NCBI GenBank assembly: GCA_003279015.1
Contig: QCBV01000002.1
Location: 86,774 to 150,773 of the forward strand
DNA from: Prochlorococcus sp. AG-347-J19
GTDB taxonomy: Bacteria > Cyanobacteriota > Cyanobacteriia > PCC-6307 > Cyanobiaceae
Length of the DNA stretch: 64,000 nucleotides
Reading direction: 5' to 3'
Shown: positions 38,467 through 47,498 of the stretch, piece by piece
Layout of the letters: every line of letters begins with the position of its first letter
Position numbering within the stretch: position 1 is the stretch's first letter
Notes under the pieces: model-generated
Seen by the model: only the letters and a program-made list of their open reading frames with translations
Databases searched by the model: none
What the model was told of the DNA's origin: nothing
Made by a program: the position numbers and the translations under genes

Positions 38467-40032
38467 TTAATGAGCGCTTTCCATACCGCCTAGTCTTTCA
38501 AATAAGTTAAGACTTTCTTTATTTAATCCTACAATTTCAACTTTAGAACCACCATTTTGGAATTTTCTAATAATTTGCTCAAGAGCAACAACGCCACTTT
38601 GATCCCAAATATGAGCTAAAGACATGTCAATTACAATATTTTCAGGATGTTCATGAATATCAAATCCTTGCAAAAAATAAATTTTACTTACAAAAAATAA
38701 TTGTCCTTTTACTTTGTAGGTAGTCAAATTATTTTCTTTAGCTCTTGAGACAGTTATTACTTTTGCGACTTTTCTGCTGAAAAGAATTGCAGCTAATGCA
38801 ACTCCTGCAATAACTCCAAGTGCAAGATTATGAGGTTTTGTAAGCATTGTCACTGCAAAAGTCATAAGCATTACTGCAGTATCGCTTTTAGGTATCTTTC
38901 TAATATTTTTTAATCCATTTATATCAGCTGTACTTATTGCGATCGTTATCATGATTGCTACTAGAGCAGCCATTGGTATTGCTCCAATCCAAGACTTCAA
39001 GAGGATAATCATAATAAGTAGAGATATACCTGAGGAGAGGGTTGATAATCTAGATTTACCACCATTTTCAGTATTCATAACAGATTGCCCAACTAAGGCA
39101 CATCCTGCCATTCCACCAAATAAGGATGCCACAATATTTGCGATTCCCTGTCCTCTTGCCTCTTTATTTTTATTAGAACTTGTATCAGTTACATCGTCTA
39201 AAATGTCTTGAGTTAAAAAGGTTTCCATTAAACCCACGAGAGATATCGCAAGTGAAGTCGGTAAAATTATTCCTAATGTTTCAAGACTAAAAGGTACTTT
39301 CCCATTTTCTATTGATCCAAAAGGGAGTGAAATACTTGGTAATCCATCAGGTAATTTACCCAAATCGCTAACTGTTGGTACATCTAGATTAAAGAATATG
39401 CTTATAAGAGTAATTACTACTATTGCGATAAGTTGAGGTGGGACTACTTTTGTGATTTTTGGAAGCCCATAGATAATTAACAATCCTAGGATTACAAGAA
39501 TCCAAACTAAAGGAATCTGAGAGCTAACTGGATATTGGCTTATAGTTTGTTCAACTATTCCTTTTGATTCTTTAATACCTATTCCTAACTGAGGTAGTTG
39601 TGCTTGAAAAATTAAAAGTGCCAGTGCATTTACAAATCCACTTAATACTCCTGTTGGCACGAATCGCATTTGGTAGGCAAGTCTTAAATATCCCCAAAGA
39701 ATTTGGAATATTCCAGTTAATATACCAGCTGCAATAAGATATGGGACTCCTAATCCAGGAGCTTGTGATTCTCCATAAGCAACAAGTCCAGTCATTAAAA
39801 GAGCTGTTGAACCTGTGGCTGAAGTGATCATCCCTCTTCTTCCCCCAACAATCGCAATTGTTATAGATAAGCAAAATGCACCAAAAAGGCCAACTTTAGG
39901 ATCTACACCAGCTATACCTGAAAAAGCAATTGCTTCTGGGATCATTGCAAAAGCAACGACTAAGCCAGAGAGAATATTTGACTTTGGATCATCTAACCAA
40001 TTTTGAGATAAATATCTTGAGAAATTTGACAT
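38467..40032 (-). CDS. SulP-family anion permease with STAS domain
   Basis: A 521-residue transporter with about ten to twelve membrane segments and a C-terminal STAS domain (about 430-515). SulP landmarks include SGLVVAFAMIPEAIAFSGIAGVDP, a GRRGMITSATGSTALLM loop, and GGMAGCALVGQSVMNTENGG. Family members carry sulfate or bicarbonate (BicA); the sequence alone does not decide. Converging on metA, next to sulfur genes, makes sulfate possible, but marine cyanobacterial SulP proteins are often discussed as bicarbonate carriers. Confidence 0.87.
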   Translation of the reverse strand: MSNFSRYLSQNWLDDPKSNILSGLVVAFAMIPEAIAFSGIAGVDPKVGLFGAFCLSITIAIVGGRRGMITSATGSTALLMTGLVAYGESQAPGLGVPYLIAAGILTGIFQILWGYLRLAYQMRFVPTGVLSGFVNALALLIFQAQLPQLGIGIKESKGIVEQTISQYPVSSQIPLVWILVILGLLIIYGLPKITKVVPPQLIAIVVITLISIFFNLDVPTVSDLGKLPDGLPSISLPFGSIENGKVPFSLETLGIILPTSLAISLVGLMETFLTQDILDDVTDTSSNKNKEARGQGIANIVASLFGGMAGCALVGQSVMNTENGGKSRLSTLSSGISLLIMIILLKSWIGAIPMAALVAIMITIAISTADINGLKNIRKIPKSDTAVMLMTFAVTMLTKPHNLALGVIAGVALAAILFSRKVAKVITVSRAKENNLTTYKVKGQLFFVSKIYFLQGFDIHEHPENIVIDMSLAHIWDQSGVVALEQIIRKFQNGGSKVEIVGLNKESLNLFERLGGMESAH

Positions 40033-40062
40033 TTTAAGTTTCTTTATAAATAAGAAGTTAGC

Positions 40063-41340
40063 TCATAAAGGAGGCAAAATACCTTGTGGGTCAAAAATAT
40101 TCTTTAAAGTTTTTAATTCATTCATTCTACTTCCAAAGGCTAATGTAATTTCTTCTTCATGAGAATTTAAGTGATTATGTAATTGAGCTAAGTGAATATT
40201 TGGATAAAACCTTTTTAGCTTGCTCCACGATTTATAAATCCATTCCAGAGCGACTTCTTTTTCTTGAAGATCATTCTTTTTCCATGATGCATATATCCAT
40301 GGTTTCCAAGTACTTTTTCTATGAATAAAAAAGCTTGAGCCATGATTTAATTTTTGAGTTTTGCAACCTAATTGTTGAGAAGCAACATAACAGGAATTAT
40401 TAGGTTTATTATCCATTATTTCATTCAAACATTTTATGAAAATTGGGATATCATTTTTTAAATCTTCTCCAAGAAGACTAATTACCTCAGAATGGTTATT
40501 TGCATTCAGTTCATATAAATTCAGTTCCTTTGGGAAAAAATTAATTTCGTTAAAGTTTTCATAAAATTGTTTTTCTAGAGCGGGAAATTTGTCTAAAAGC
40601 ATTAAGTATTCTTCTGTTCTTTTGTCCTCTAAATTATTTTTGAGTTCAGCAAAAATATATATATAAATTTTTTGGGCATAAATCCATTGAAGACTAATAT
40701 TTTCTGGAAATTCCTCTGATAGTTTTATTATTTCTGAAAGCTCATTTGGATTTATAAATCCTTCAATAACCTTTATTGGATTAGATTGGATAGTCTTAAG
40801 TTCTATTTCGGTAATAATTGAGAAGAAGGGTGCTGCGCCTTTAATTGCTTCCCAAATCAGTTGTTCTTCTGGATTTATTTGATTTTTTTTTAAAGAGATA
40901 AATGTGCCATTTCCCAAGAAACCTTTTATTGATTCAATTTTATCAATGGCTAATCCGTAGGCTCTACTGAGCGGGCTTACTCCACCAGTAAGTATATAGC
41001 CTGCTCCAGGAAGTTTGGAAAGTCCGATTGGAAAACTTCGATTATATTTTTGTAAATGATTTAGTAGATCCCCCATTATTACTCCCCCTCCAATTGTTAC
41101 TAAATTGGTTTTTCTATCTAGTTGAATTTTGCTGTGATTTTTTCTTAGATCAAGAGTTGTAAAGCCATTTTTTGCACAGCTAGAGGTTGTACCTCCACTA
41201 CATACGCAAAGGTGCTCTAATTTTTCCTTAGAATAGTTATCCTCATTAAATAAGGAATTATCAATGTCAAAAACTAATTTCTTTAATTTTGCATCCTTTG
41301 AGTTAATATTTGGAACTTCAATCAAGTTATTTTTTTTCAC
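40063..41340 (-). CDS. FAD-binding oxidase/dehydrogenase (PCMH type)
   Basis: A 425-residue flavoprotein of the FAD_binding_4 family. The FAD-binding N half contains CVCSGGTTSSCAKNGF, LVTIGGGVIMGDLLNHL and FPIGLSKLPGAGYILTGG, with LSRAYGLAIDKIES. The C half has the substrate-domain end RMNELKNIFDPQGILPP-like (here NELKTLKNIFDPQGILPP), as in glycolate oxidase and berberine-bridge relatives. Substrate unknown. Divergent from cbiX, with overlapping upstream regions. Confidence 0.8.
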   Translation of the reverse strand: MKKNNLIEVPNINSKDAKLKKLVFDIDNSLFNEDNYSKEKLEHLCVCSGGTTSSCAKNGFTTLDLRKNHSKIQLDRKTNLVTIGGGVIMGDLLNHLQKYNRSFPIGLSKLPGAGYILTGGVSPLSRAYGLAIDKIESIKGFLGNGTFISLKKNQINPEEQLIWEAIKGAAPFFSIITEIELKTIQSNPIKVIEGFINPNELSEIIKLSEEFPENISLQWIYAQKIYIYIFAELKNNLEDKRTEEYLMLLDKFPALEKQFYENFNEINFFPKELNLYELNANNHSEVISLLGEDLKNDIPIFIKCLNEIMDNKPNNSCYVASQQLGCKTQKLNHGSSFFIHRKSTWKPWIYASWKKNDLQEKEVALEWIYKSWSKLKRFYPNIHLAQLHNHLNSHEEEITLAFGSRMNELKTLKNIFDPQGILPPL

Positions 41341-41381
41341 TACATGATATTGTTCTTTACTATTATGGTATAAATAATAAT

Positions 41382-42512
41382 TTGAATTTGGATAATTTAG
41401 ATTCGAAGTTAAATAATGAAGTCGCGATACTTATCTGTGGACACGGGAGTAGAAATAAACTAGCCATTAATGAATTTCAAGAATTAACTAATTTCATCCA
41501 AAAAAGGTATCCAAACTTTTTAGTTGAATATGGTTTCTTGGAATTTGCTAAACCTTCGATTGTTGATGCTTTAGACAAGTTAAAAGATCTTTCTATAAAA
41601 AAAGTAATCGCAATACCTGCAATGCTTTTCGCTGCTGGCCATGTAAAAAATGATATACCTAGCCTGCTTATGGATTATTCAAGAAAAACAGGAATTGAAA
41701 TAATTTATGGAAGAGAATTAGGTATTAATAATTTAATGATTAGTGCAGCTTGTGAAAGAGTAAAAGATGTATTTAAACAAAATAATAATCTCAAACCTGA
41801 AGAATCATTATTAGTTGTTGTGGGTAGAGGTTCTTCTGACCCAGATGCGAATTCCAATGTTTCAAAAATTACGAGAATGATCGTAGAGGGTATTGGCTTA
41901 GGGTGGGGGGAAACAGTTTTTTCTGGAGTAACTTTCCCTCTTGTTGAACCTGGCTTGAAAAATGTTGTGAGACTTGGTTATAAAAATATAATTGTTTTCC
42001 CTTATTTCCTTTTCTCAGGTGTCCTTGTTACAAGAATAAAAAGGCAAAGTGATTTAGTTGCGATTAATAATCCAAATATTTCATTTATACATGCTAAATA
42101 TCTTTCGTCACAGTCTTATGTGGTCGACACTTTTGTAGAGAGGATTGAAGAGATTCTTAATAACGAAGGTAATAATTTCATGAATTGCTCAACTTGTAAA
42201 TATAGATCAAATTTATTTGGCTTTGAGAAAGAAGTTGGAATGGTACAAGAAAGTCATCATGACCATGTAGAGGGCTTGGGTATCAGCTGTGATCTATGTG
42301 ACCCTGAATGTAATGGTGCTTGTGAAATACAAAATCAAATACCAACTCATAATCAAGAAAAATCAGACATAGGAGGAGGTGATTACTTAGAACATGAACA
42401 TGTAGAGGCTCATCAACATGAACATAATCACCATCACCATCACCATAGTATTTATCCAAATTCAAAACACCCTTTAGGACCTGTCACGCTTCGCTTGCCT
42501 AATAAAGATTAA
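41382..42512 (+). CDS. cbiX: sirohydrochlorin cobalto/ferrochelatase-like (CbiX) with His-rich metal tail
   Basis: Two CbiX-type halves: VAILICGHGSRNKLAINEF with the metal-binding His, and LLVVVGRGSSDPDANSNVSK plus SGVTFPLVEPGL. Such chelatases insert Co or Fe into sirohydrochlorin for B12 or siroheme. After about residue 265 comes a Cys-rich part (CSTCKYR, CDLCDPECNGAC) and a histidine run (HQHEHNHHHHHH) ending SKHPLGPVTLRL. I start it at TTG 41382, which follows a TATAAA-like -10; the ATG-type extension to 41310 would overlap the divergent gene. Confidence 0.82.
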   Translation: MNLDNLDSKLNNEVAILICGHGSRNKLAINEFQELTNFIQKRYPNFLVEYGFLEFAKPSIVDALDKLKDLSIKKVIAIPAMLFAAGHVKNDIPSLLMDYSRKTGIEIIYGRELGINNLMISAACERVKDVFKQNNNLKPEESLLVVVGRGSSDPDANSNVSKITRMIVEGIGLGWGETVFSGVTFPLVEPGLKNVVRLGYKNIIVFPYFLFSGVLVTRIKRQSDLVAINNPNISFIHAKYLSSQSYVVDTFVERIEEILNNEGNNFMNCSTCKYRSNLFGFEKEVGMVQESHHDHVEGLGISCDLCDPECNGACEIQNQIPTHNQEKSDIGGGDYLEHEHVEAHQHEHNHHHHHHSIYPNSKHPLGPVTLRLPNKD

Positions 42513-42892
42513 ATCTTAAGAAAATCCGTTGAAAACAATGAATCACCTGTCTCTTTCTCGGCTTAGTCTTAATAGACTCAGTACATATAAGTATTCTTAA
42601 TATAAAATCGTGAAAGTATTTTGAGCTAGATTTTCCACAATTTGCAGGTTGTTTTCCACGTCCAAATCCACACTGGATTAGAAATGGCAGTATTTTTCAA
42701 AAAAAACAGGACTTCAACATTATTGTTGACTTTTTTTTAAGATCTATTCAATTTCCTTATTTGAAAAAGAAGATTTTTAAAAACCTACTTATAACATGAG
42801 TCTTATTTGATAATTTGAAAAGTTTACCAGAAGATTTTTGTTGATATTTTTAGAGAAAAATACCATTATTGTTGATGTAGAAAAATAAATTT
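42513..42892 (+). other. 380-base spacer with three DnaA-box-like 9-mers
   Basis: No gene is seen. Three same-direction 9-mers TTTTCCACA (42631), TTTTCCACG (42652) and AAATCCACA (42664) lie within 42 bases, followed by about 200 bases that are extremely AT-rich. The layout resembles a DnaA-binding cluster next to an unwinding region, although the known origin in this genus is by dnaN. It precedes the DUF2811 gene. Confidence 0.5.
42631..42672 (+). promoter_or_regulatory. cluster of DnaA-box-like sites
   Basis: Sites at 42631-42639, 42652-42660 and 42664-42672, all matching T/A-x-x-T-C-C-A-C-A/G in the same orientation. Spacings are 21 and 12 bases, the first close to two helical turns. Binding is inference. 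Confidence 0.45.
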
Positions 42893-43150
42893 ATGGATCA
42901 AATCAGCCAAACAAATTTAACTGATAAGAAACTCTTAGAGTGCTCTTCAAATAAAGTCTCATTAGAAACAGAGCTTTCAGAAACTCTTTATAACACTATG
43001 AAAGATTTCGTATTAAGTAACCCAACTTGGGATCAATATAAGCTTATAAATTCAGCATTAGCTACTTTTCTCGTTCAAAACGGTTGTACAGATAATTCTG
43101 TCTCAGAAATTTATTTAAATCAATTATTTTCACCCTCTAAGTCTTTTTAA
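42893..43150 (+). CDS. DUF2811 family protein
   Basis: An 85-residue protein with the DUF2811 signature: LSETLYNTMKDFVLSNPTWDQYKLINSALATFLVQNGCTDNSV and a final YLNQLF. The family is small, cyanobacterial and uncharacterised; the helical layout with a buried Trp looks like a protein-interaction or nucleic-acid-binding module. Its stop overlaps the stop of the convergent GMC gene by 14 bases. Confidence 0.8.
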   Translation: MDQISQTNLTDKKLLECSSNKVSLETELSETLYNTMKDFVLSNPTWDQYKLINSALATFLVQNGCTDNSVSEIYLNQLFSPSKSF

Positions 43151-44774
43151 TATTTAAACAGGCTCTTCTACTCAAGGCCATCATTGTAAGTGTGGGGCTT
43201 TGCCAAGATGATGTGGGCCAGCATGCTCCATCTAGTATCAGTACATTCTTACATCTCCACAATCTATTAAATTTATCAACTACGCTATTTTCTTCATTTA
43301 ACCCCATTGGTGCTCCCCCTACCTCATGAATATAATATCCAGGAGGAGGAGGACTATTTGAAAGTGCTATCAAATTTTTTGTAAATAAACTCCCTAATGG
43401 AATATTCATTAGTTCATCAATATTTTTTATTTTCCCATTTGCAGCTTTGACTGATTTTTGTATTGTTTTTTCCATATGTTTTGCCATATTTAACTCATTC
43501 TCGCTCCATTCGAATTCAATGTAGGGAATTGGTATTCCCCATTCATCAGTTTTTCTTGAGAGAGAAACTGAGTTTTTCTCTCTAGGAAGGACTTCACCAT
43601 GGGCGATAAGAAAGCCAATGGATTTGTTTGCGTCTTTTTGTAAAAATTTAGGTATCCCTAATCTATCAATTGCCCCCCAGATTCCATAACCTCTATGGAA
43701 ATTTAGGTCGTCAATTTCTGGTAAATTTGAACCAAAAGGAATAAAGAAGCTGCCTGCTCCAGAAAGATCGGGAGGATCTAGTAATTTATCTGAGTTTTTT
43801 GCTTTTGGGACTGAAAAAAATCTACAGATAGATATGTGATCCATTAGGTATTTACCTAATTTCCCAGAATTATCTTTAAACCCTGAGGTATTTGATTTGT
43901 ATTCTGAGTTCAGTAGTATTCTCAGTGTTGAAATTGTTGATGCGCAAAGAAGAATCAAATCACAATCCAATACTTCTTTGTGTCCATTTTCTAGGTTTAC
44001 AATCGTTAGTTTTGAGGCAAGCTCTGTTATCTTGTTAATCTCAAAAGACTCCACTAGATAATTAGAGATTATTTGTACATTTCCAGTATCTAAAGCTATT
44101 TTTAAAGAGCTTCCTACGCTAGAGGACTTGGGCCAATTTTTTTCTTTTACAGATGAATTACGGTCAAATCCTCTTGATTGGATAAATGGATAGTTTAATT
44201 TTGATTTAACTTTGCTGCCAAAAACATTTTCGTTTTCTGTAAGAGGAATTTCACCAATATATTTACCGTTTGGGACCTCCTTGATATCATCTTTTCGTCC
44301 ATAAATTCCGCAGAAATTTTCAATAAAATCGTAGTGCGGGGAAATTTCTTCGTATGAAATGGGCCAGTTTGGTCCGAATCCGTCTTTTTTAGCCGGATGA
44401 AAGTCTTCTGAGGAAAGTCTTAATGTTATGCCTCCCCAAGTTAACGATCTCCCCCCATATTGTTTACCTTGTGTCCAAAGAAATGGCTTTGTTTTTGGGA
44501 AGTCATAAGGATGCTTCAATTCATTTGAATATAAGTCAGGATTATTTTTCCAATAACCAGGATGTTGGCACTGATTTGCATGTTTTTTTGTTATGACTCC
44601 TGATAATCTTTTTAATGTACTTTTTGGCTCATGATTACTAGCTTCATGCCTTTTAACTTGAGGCCCTGCTTCTATTACTAAAACTTTGATCCCTTGTTCT
44701 GCCAATGTAAGTGCTGCTATTCCTCCTGTAGCTCCAGAACCAACAACAATTGCATCATAAGGACTTATATCCAA
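43137..44774 (-). CDS. GMC-family FAD oxidoreductase
   Basis: A 545-residue flavoprotein of the glucose-methanol-choline family. It opens with the Rossmann motif DAIVVGSGATGGIAALTLAEQG and ends with the substrate/FAD domain HEVGGAPMG, NVLILDGACWPTSSWQSPTLTMMALSRRA. GGRSLTWGGITLRL is the GMC loop near the isoalloxazine ring. Alcohol or sugar oxidation is expected; the substrate is unknown. No signal peptide is visible. Confidence 0.88.
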   Translation of the reverse strand: MDISPYDAIVVGSGATGGIAALTLAEQGIKVLVIEAGPQVKRHEASNHEPKSTLKRLSGVITKKHANQCQHPGYWKNNPDLYSNELKHPYDFPKTKPFLWTQGKQYGGRSLTWGGITLRLSSEDFHPAKKDGFGPNWPISYEEISPHYDFIENFCGIYGRKDDIKEVPNGKYIGEIPLTENENVFGSKVKSKLNYPFIQSRGFDRNSSVKEKNWPKSSSVGSSLKIALDTGNVQIISNYLVESFEINKITELASKLTIVNLENGHKEVLDCDLILLCASTISTLRILLNSEYKSNTSGFKDNSGKLGKYLMDHISICRFFSVPKAKNSDKLLDPPDLSGAGSFFIPFGSNLPEIDDLNFHRGYGIWGAIDRLGIPKFLQKDANKSIGFLIAHGEVLPREKNSVSLSRKTDEWGIPIPYIEFEWSENELNMAKHMEKTIQKSVKAANGKIKNIDELMNIPLGSLFTKNLIALSNSPPPPGYYIHEVGGAPMGLNEENSVVDKFNRLWRCKNVLILDGACWPTSSWQSPTLTMMALSRRACLNIKKT

Positions 44775-44881
44775 AACCTATTTCGTGATTTGCTATTTCA
44801 ATAAATATAGCATTCAGTAAATAATTAATTTTTAGATTTCAGCTTAAGAAGTTAGAATTTATTGAAATACTATTCAAACTA

Positions 44882-45355
44882 ATGAGGTTTATAATTTTAA
44901 CTTTTTTAATAGTTGTTTTAACCCTCCCTTCTAGAAGCTTCGCTGCGTTGGATTATGGTAAACAATCTTTGGTAGGGGCTGATTTTTCTGGATCTGATTT
45001 AAAAGGAGCAACTTTCTATTTGACTGATTTACAAGACGCAAATTTGTCAGGTTGTGAGCTCCAAAATGCGACTCTTTATGGAGCAAAATTGAAAGATACT
45101 AATTTAAGTAACTCCAACTTAAGAGAAGTAACTTTAGACTCAGCTGTTTTAGATGGAACAGATTTATCAAATACTAACTTGGAGGATTCTTTTGCTTATA
45201 GTACCCAATTTGAAAATGTAAAAATACAAGGCGCAGACTTCACAAATGTTTTTTTGCCAAAAGATATTATTAGGAAATTTTGTGAAAGTGCTACTGGAAC
45301 TAATCCAATTACAAATAGAGAAACCAGAGAAACTTTAGAGTGCGATTACATTTAA
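44882..45355 (+). CDS. exported pentapeptide-repeat protein
   Basis: A 157-residue protein with a signal peptide (about 1-22, MRFIILTFLIVVLTLPSRSFA) followed by a right-handed quadrilateral helix of A(D/N)Lxx repeats from about 34 to 122: GADFSGSDLKGATFYLTDLQDANLSGCELQ-like units, roughly 17 of them. The last 35 residues contain two Cys. Probably lumenal or periplasmic. Such proteins are common in cyanobacteria and mostly of unknown function. Confidence 0.88.
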   Translation: MRFIILTFLIVVLTLPSRSFAALDYGKQSLVGADFSGSDLKGATFYLTDLQDANLSGCELQNATLYGAKLKDTNLSNSNLREVTLDSAVLDGTDLSNTNLEDSFAYSTQFENVKIQGADFTNVFLPKDIIRKFCESATGTNPITNRETRETLECDYI

Positions 45356-45357
45356 AT

Positions 45358-45750
45358 TTATGCACACACAAGTTCCTTTTTAATCTTTCTTTGTTTATAA
45401 AGTGATCTTCCAACAGGCCAACCTAAAGTAGATAAATGTTTCATTAAAGAACCTGAGTATTTGAAATAAAAATTGTCTGAATATTTGATACCAAGTTCTT
45501 TTAGAGTGATTATTAATAAACATAGATCTTTCTTTTTTCCTTTTTTCATATCCAATAATATCAATGCTTCACTTGATAATTTTTTTTCTAGTACCTTATC
45601 ATTTTCAGCAAAACCAACTTTAAGTGAATTAAATGTATCAGAATAAAGAGTATAAATTATTCCATCTCTAGATTTATCTACAGAAGTATCTACTTTAAAT
45701 CTTGATGATATTAATGTTTTGTATCCTTTAATGATTTTTCTGTTGTTCAT
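45358..45750 (-). CDS. diverged GIY-YIG-like protein, second gene of an RHH operon
   Basis: A 130-residue basic protein. Residues 30-50, GIIYTLYSDTFNSLKVGFAEN, align by eye with the GIY...YIG strands of T5orf172-type domains (compare GYVYLIRVGDLYRIGKTDN of the gene at 25.5 kb), and 96-114 (FKYSGSLMKHLSTLGWPVG) resembles the end of that domain. Clear nuclease catalytic residues are not evident. Its ATG lies two bases after the stop of the upstream RHH gene, so the two are cotranscribed. Confidence 0.55.
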   Translation of the reverse strand: MNNRKIIKGYKTLISSRFKVDTSVDKSRDGIIYTLYSDTFNSLKVGFAENDKVLEKKLSSEALILLDMKKGKKKDLCLLIITLKELGIKYSDNFYFKYSGSLMKHLSTLGWPVGRSLYKQRKIKKELVCA

Positions 45751-45752
45751 AA

Positions 45753-46250
45753 TTATTTTATTTCATCCTGAGCTAATTCGTATTTCTCCAATAGATTGTT
45801 TACTTCTGCTAGTGCAATCCTCTTTTGACAGGCCGAGTCATATCTATTAACTGCTATTGAAGGTATTGAACCTTTGCTTTTCATTTCCCTTATACCAGTT
45901 TCTAAACATTGAAAAGCAACACTTGATAGATCTCTTCCTTCTGCGGCGGCCCAAACTTTCAAAAGATAAGTAAGATTTGATGGTACTGAGATCTGTACTT
46001 TGTTTGAATTTGAAGTATTTAATGCAATATCATCGAGACTAATTTCTTTAGAGGAAATAGTTTCTTTAACCTTTTTCTTCAAAAATTTTACTTGGCTTAT
46101 AGCGTCCTCTTTATTCTTTATTTTTTGTTCTATTTCAAATAACTCTTCTTCAGAATTAATTAAAGCTTCTAATGCCCATTTTGCATCATCTTTTGCAACC
46201 GCGGTTCTATCAAGCCATTCATCTCTTATTTTTGACCAATTACTAGGCAT
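45753..46250 (-). CDS. coiled-coil plus ribbon-helix-helix-like protein
   Basis: A 165-residue protein. Residues about 22-65 are charged and predicted coiled coil. Residues 84-123 read as a ribbon-helix-helix DNA-binding unit: strand KVQISVPSNL, helix TYLLKVWAAAEG, turn RDLS, helix SVAFQCLETGIREM. The C tail has DSACQKRIALAEVNNLLEKY. RHH proteins bind DNA as dimers; here a 14-base perfect palindrome lies just upstream. It is the first gene of a two-gene operon. Confidence 0.65.
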   Translation of the reverse strand: MPSNWSKIRDEWLDRTAVAKDDAKWALEALINSEEELFEIEQKIKNKEDAISQVKFLKKKVKETISSKEISLDDIALNTSNSNKVQISVPSNLTYLLKVWAAAEGRDLSSVAFQCLETGIREMKSKGSIPSIAVNRYDSACQKRIALAEVNNLLEKYELAQDEIK

Positions 46251-46280
46251 AAGGTTTATAATATAATTCTATAATATATA

Positions 46281-46294
46281 AATCTATATAGATT
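46281..46294. promoter_or_regulatory. 14-base perfect palindrome, candidate operator
   Basis: AATCTATATAGATT lies 31-44 bases before the ATG (46250) of the RHH-like gene, overlapping a TATAAT-rich promoter region. A perfect palindrome at this place is a natural target for the operon's own RHH protein. Short AT palindromes also occur by chance in this genome. Confidence 0.45.
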
Positions 46295-46513
46295 GTCTAT
46301 GGATTCTAAACAGAATTAATATAGAGTGTTTAAAGTTTAAATTTCATTTTTAATAATTCCTCTTCTTAGAAATAATCTTTTACAGCCATTGAAACGGCAG
46401 AATGTATCCAATATAGTTTTATTGGTATTTTTTCCAGATAATTGAAAACGATATATTTGATGCAATCTTTTTAGAATTTATTTATTTGTTTGTTTAATTA
46501 AAACTCCCGAACT

Positions 46514-46903
46514 TTAATCTCTTTCAATAAGTTCAATTTTATATCCATCTGGATCCTCAACAAAGGCTAAGACAGTAGTACTGTTTTTCATTGTTTTAGG
46601 TTTGGTTGTTATTTTACAACCATTATTTTCTAATCCTTCGCAAATAAGATGAATATCTTTTACTCCAATAGCTATATGACCATATTTGTTTCCAAGCTCA
46701 TAGTCTTCAGACTTTTTGCCCCAGTTATAAGTTAATTCAATTACTGAGTTTTCTTTTTCTGAGCCATAACCAACAAATGCCAAAGTGAACTTTCCATGAG
46801 GGTAATCCTTTTTTCTTAATAAATTCATGCCTAATCTATTGACATAGAAATCAATTGATTTATCTAGATCTCCAACTCTCAACATTGTATGTAGGATTCG
46901 CAT
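46514..46903 (-). CDS. gloA: lactoylglutathione lyase (glyoxalase I)
   Basis: Metal-dependent enzyme that detoxifies methylglyoxal with glutathione. The 129 residues form the two vicinal-oxygen-chelate halves: [19 protein letters not shown] with the first His ligand, VIELTYNWG with Glu, [10 protein letters not shown] with the second His and YKIELIERD with the final Glu. Length equals bacterial GloA of the Ni type. It stands alone between 263 bases of empty DNA downstream and the divergent Tic20-like gene. Confidence 0.95.
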   Translation of the reverse strand: MRILHTMLRVGDLDKSIDFYVNRLGMNLLRKKDYPHGKFTLAFVGYGSEKENSVIELTYNWGKKSEDYELGNKYGHIAIGVKDIHLICEGLENNGCKITTKPKTMKNSTTVLAFVEDPDGYKIELIERD

Positions 46904-47036
46904 TTTGAATTATTAACCTTAATCAATTATCTAATATTTAATAACCATCTGCAAAAGTTGAGATTTTCGAGGCTAGTTCTTTAATTAATTTAAGAAAAAT
47001 TAGGTTAAAGTATTAGTATTAAATTTCAACAACATA

Positions 47037-47471
47037 TTGAATCAGATATCCCAGAGACTCTCATCAGTATTTTTGTATACTTTACCGTTAAAGGCATCAA
47101 TACCTTTTGGATATTATTTGTTTTATAAATATTCTTTTTTAAAAATACTTTTATTTCTAACTTTTCCAGTAGCAATAATTGAAAAATCTTTGCCTTTTGG
47201 TAGTTTTTTATTATTTATAATTTTGTTTGCTGGATTAGCAAGAAATCCAAAAGTTCCCTATTTCGTTAGATATAACGCATGCCAAGCATTACTTATTGAT
47301 ATCGCTTTGATAATAATTTCGTATCTCTTGAGAATATTTCCCATAGTTGAATTAGGCTCAATTATTTTTGTGTCTACACTATGTATTTTTATCTATTCGA
47401 TTTCTCAATGTTTATATGGAGTTGAACCTGAAATACCCTTAATTAGTAAATCTGTAAGAATGCAAATTTAA
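47037..47471 (+). CDS. Tic20/Ycf60-like membrane protein
   Basis: A 144-residue protein, TTG start, with four hydrophobic segments and the signature NPKVPYFVRYNACQALLIDI. This matches the Tic20/Ycf60 family, whose plastid members belong to the inner-envelope protein import complex; cyanobacterial members are of unknown role. The C terminus has GVEPEIPLISKSVRMQI. It converges on the small exported protein after it. Confidence 0.85.
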   Translation: MNQISQRLSSVFLYTLPLKASIPFGYYLFYKYSFLKILLFLTFPVAIIEKSLPFGSFLLFIILFAGLARNPKVPYFVRYNACQALLIDIALIIISYLLRIFPIVELGSIIFVSTLCIFIYSISQCLYGVEPEIPLISKSVRMQI

Positions 47472-47498
47472 AAAGATTTATAGATTTTCTGACTTTCT

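Noticed and set aside
42411-42450. The HHHHHH run in the cbiX product looks like a cloning tag.
   Set aside because: It is embedded in native His/Glu-rich sequence and followed by SKHPLGPVTLRL, which belongs to the protein.
42513-42892. The chromosomal origin of replication.
   Set aside because: dnaN and dnaA are not near, and the genus has its origin by dnaN; only a DnaA-box-like cluster is claimed.
46295-46513. Small genes in the gap between gloA and the RHH gene.
   Set aside because: All frames are under about 20 codons with no start signal; nothing is supported besides the palindrome.
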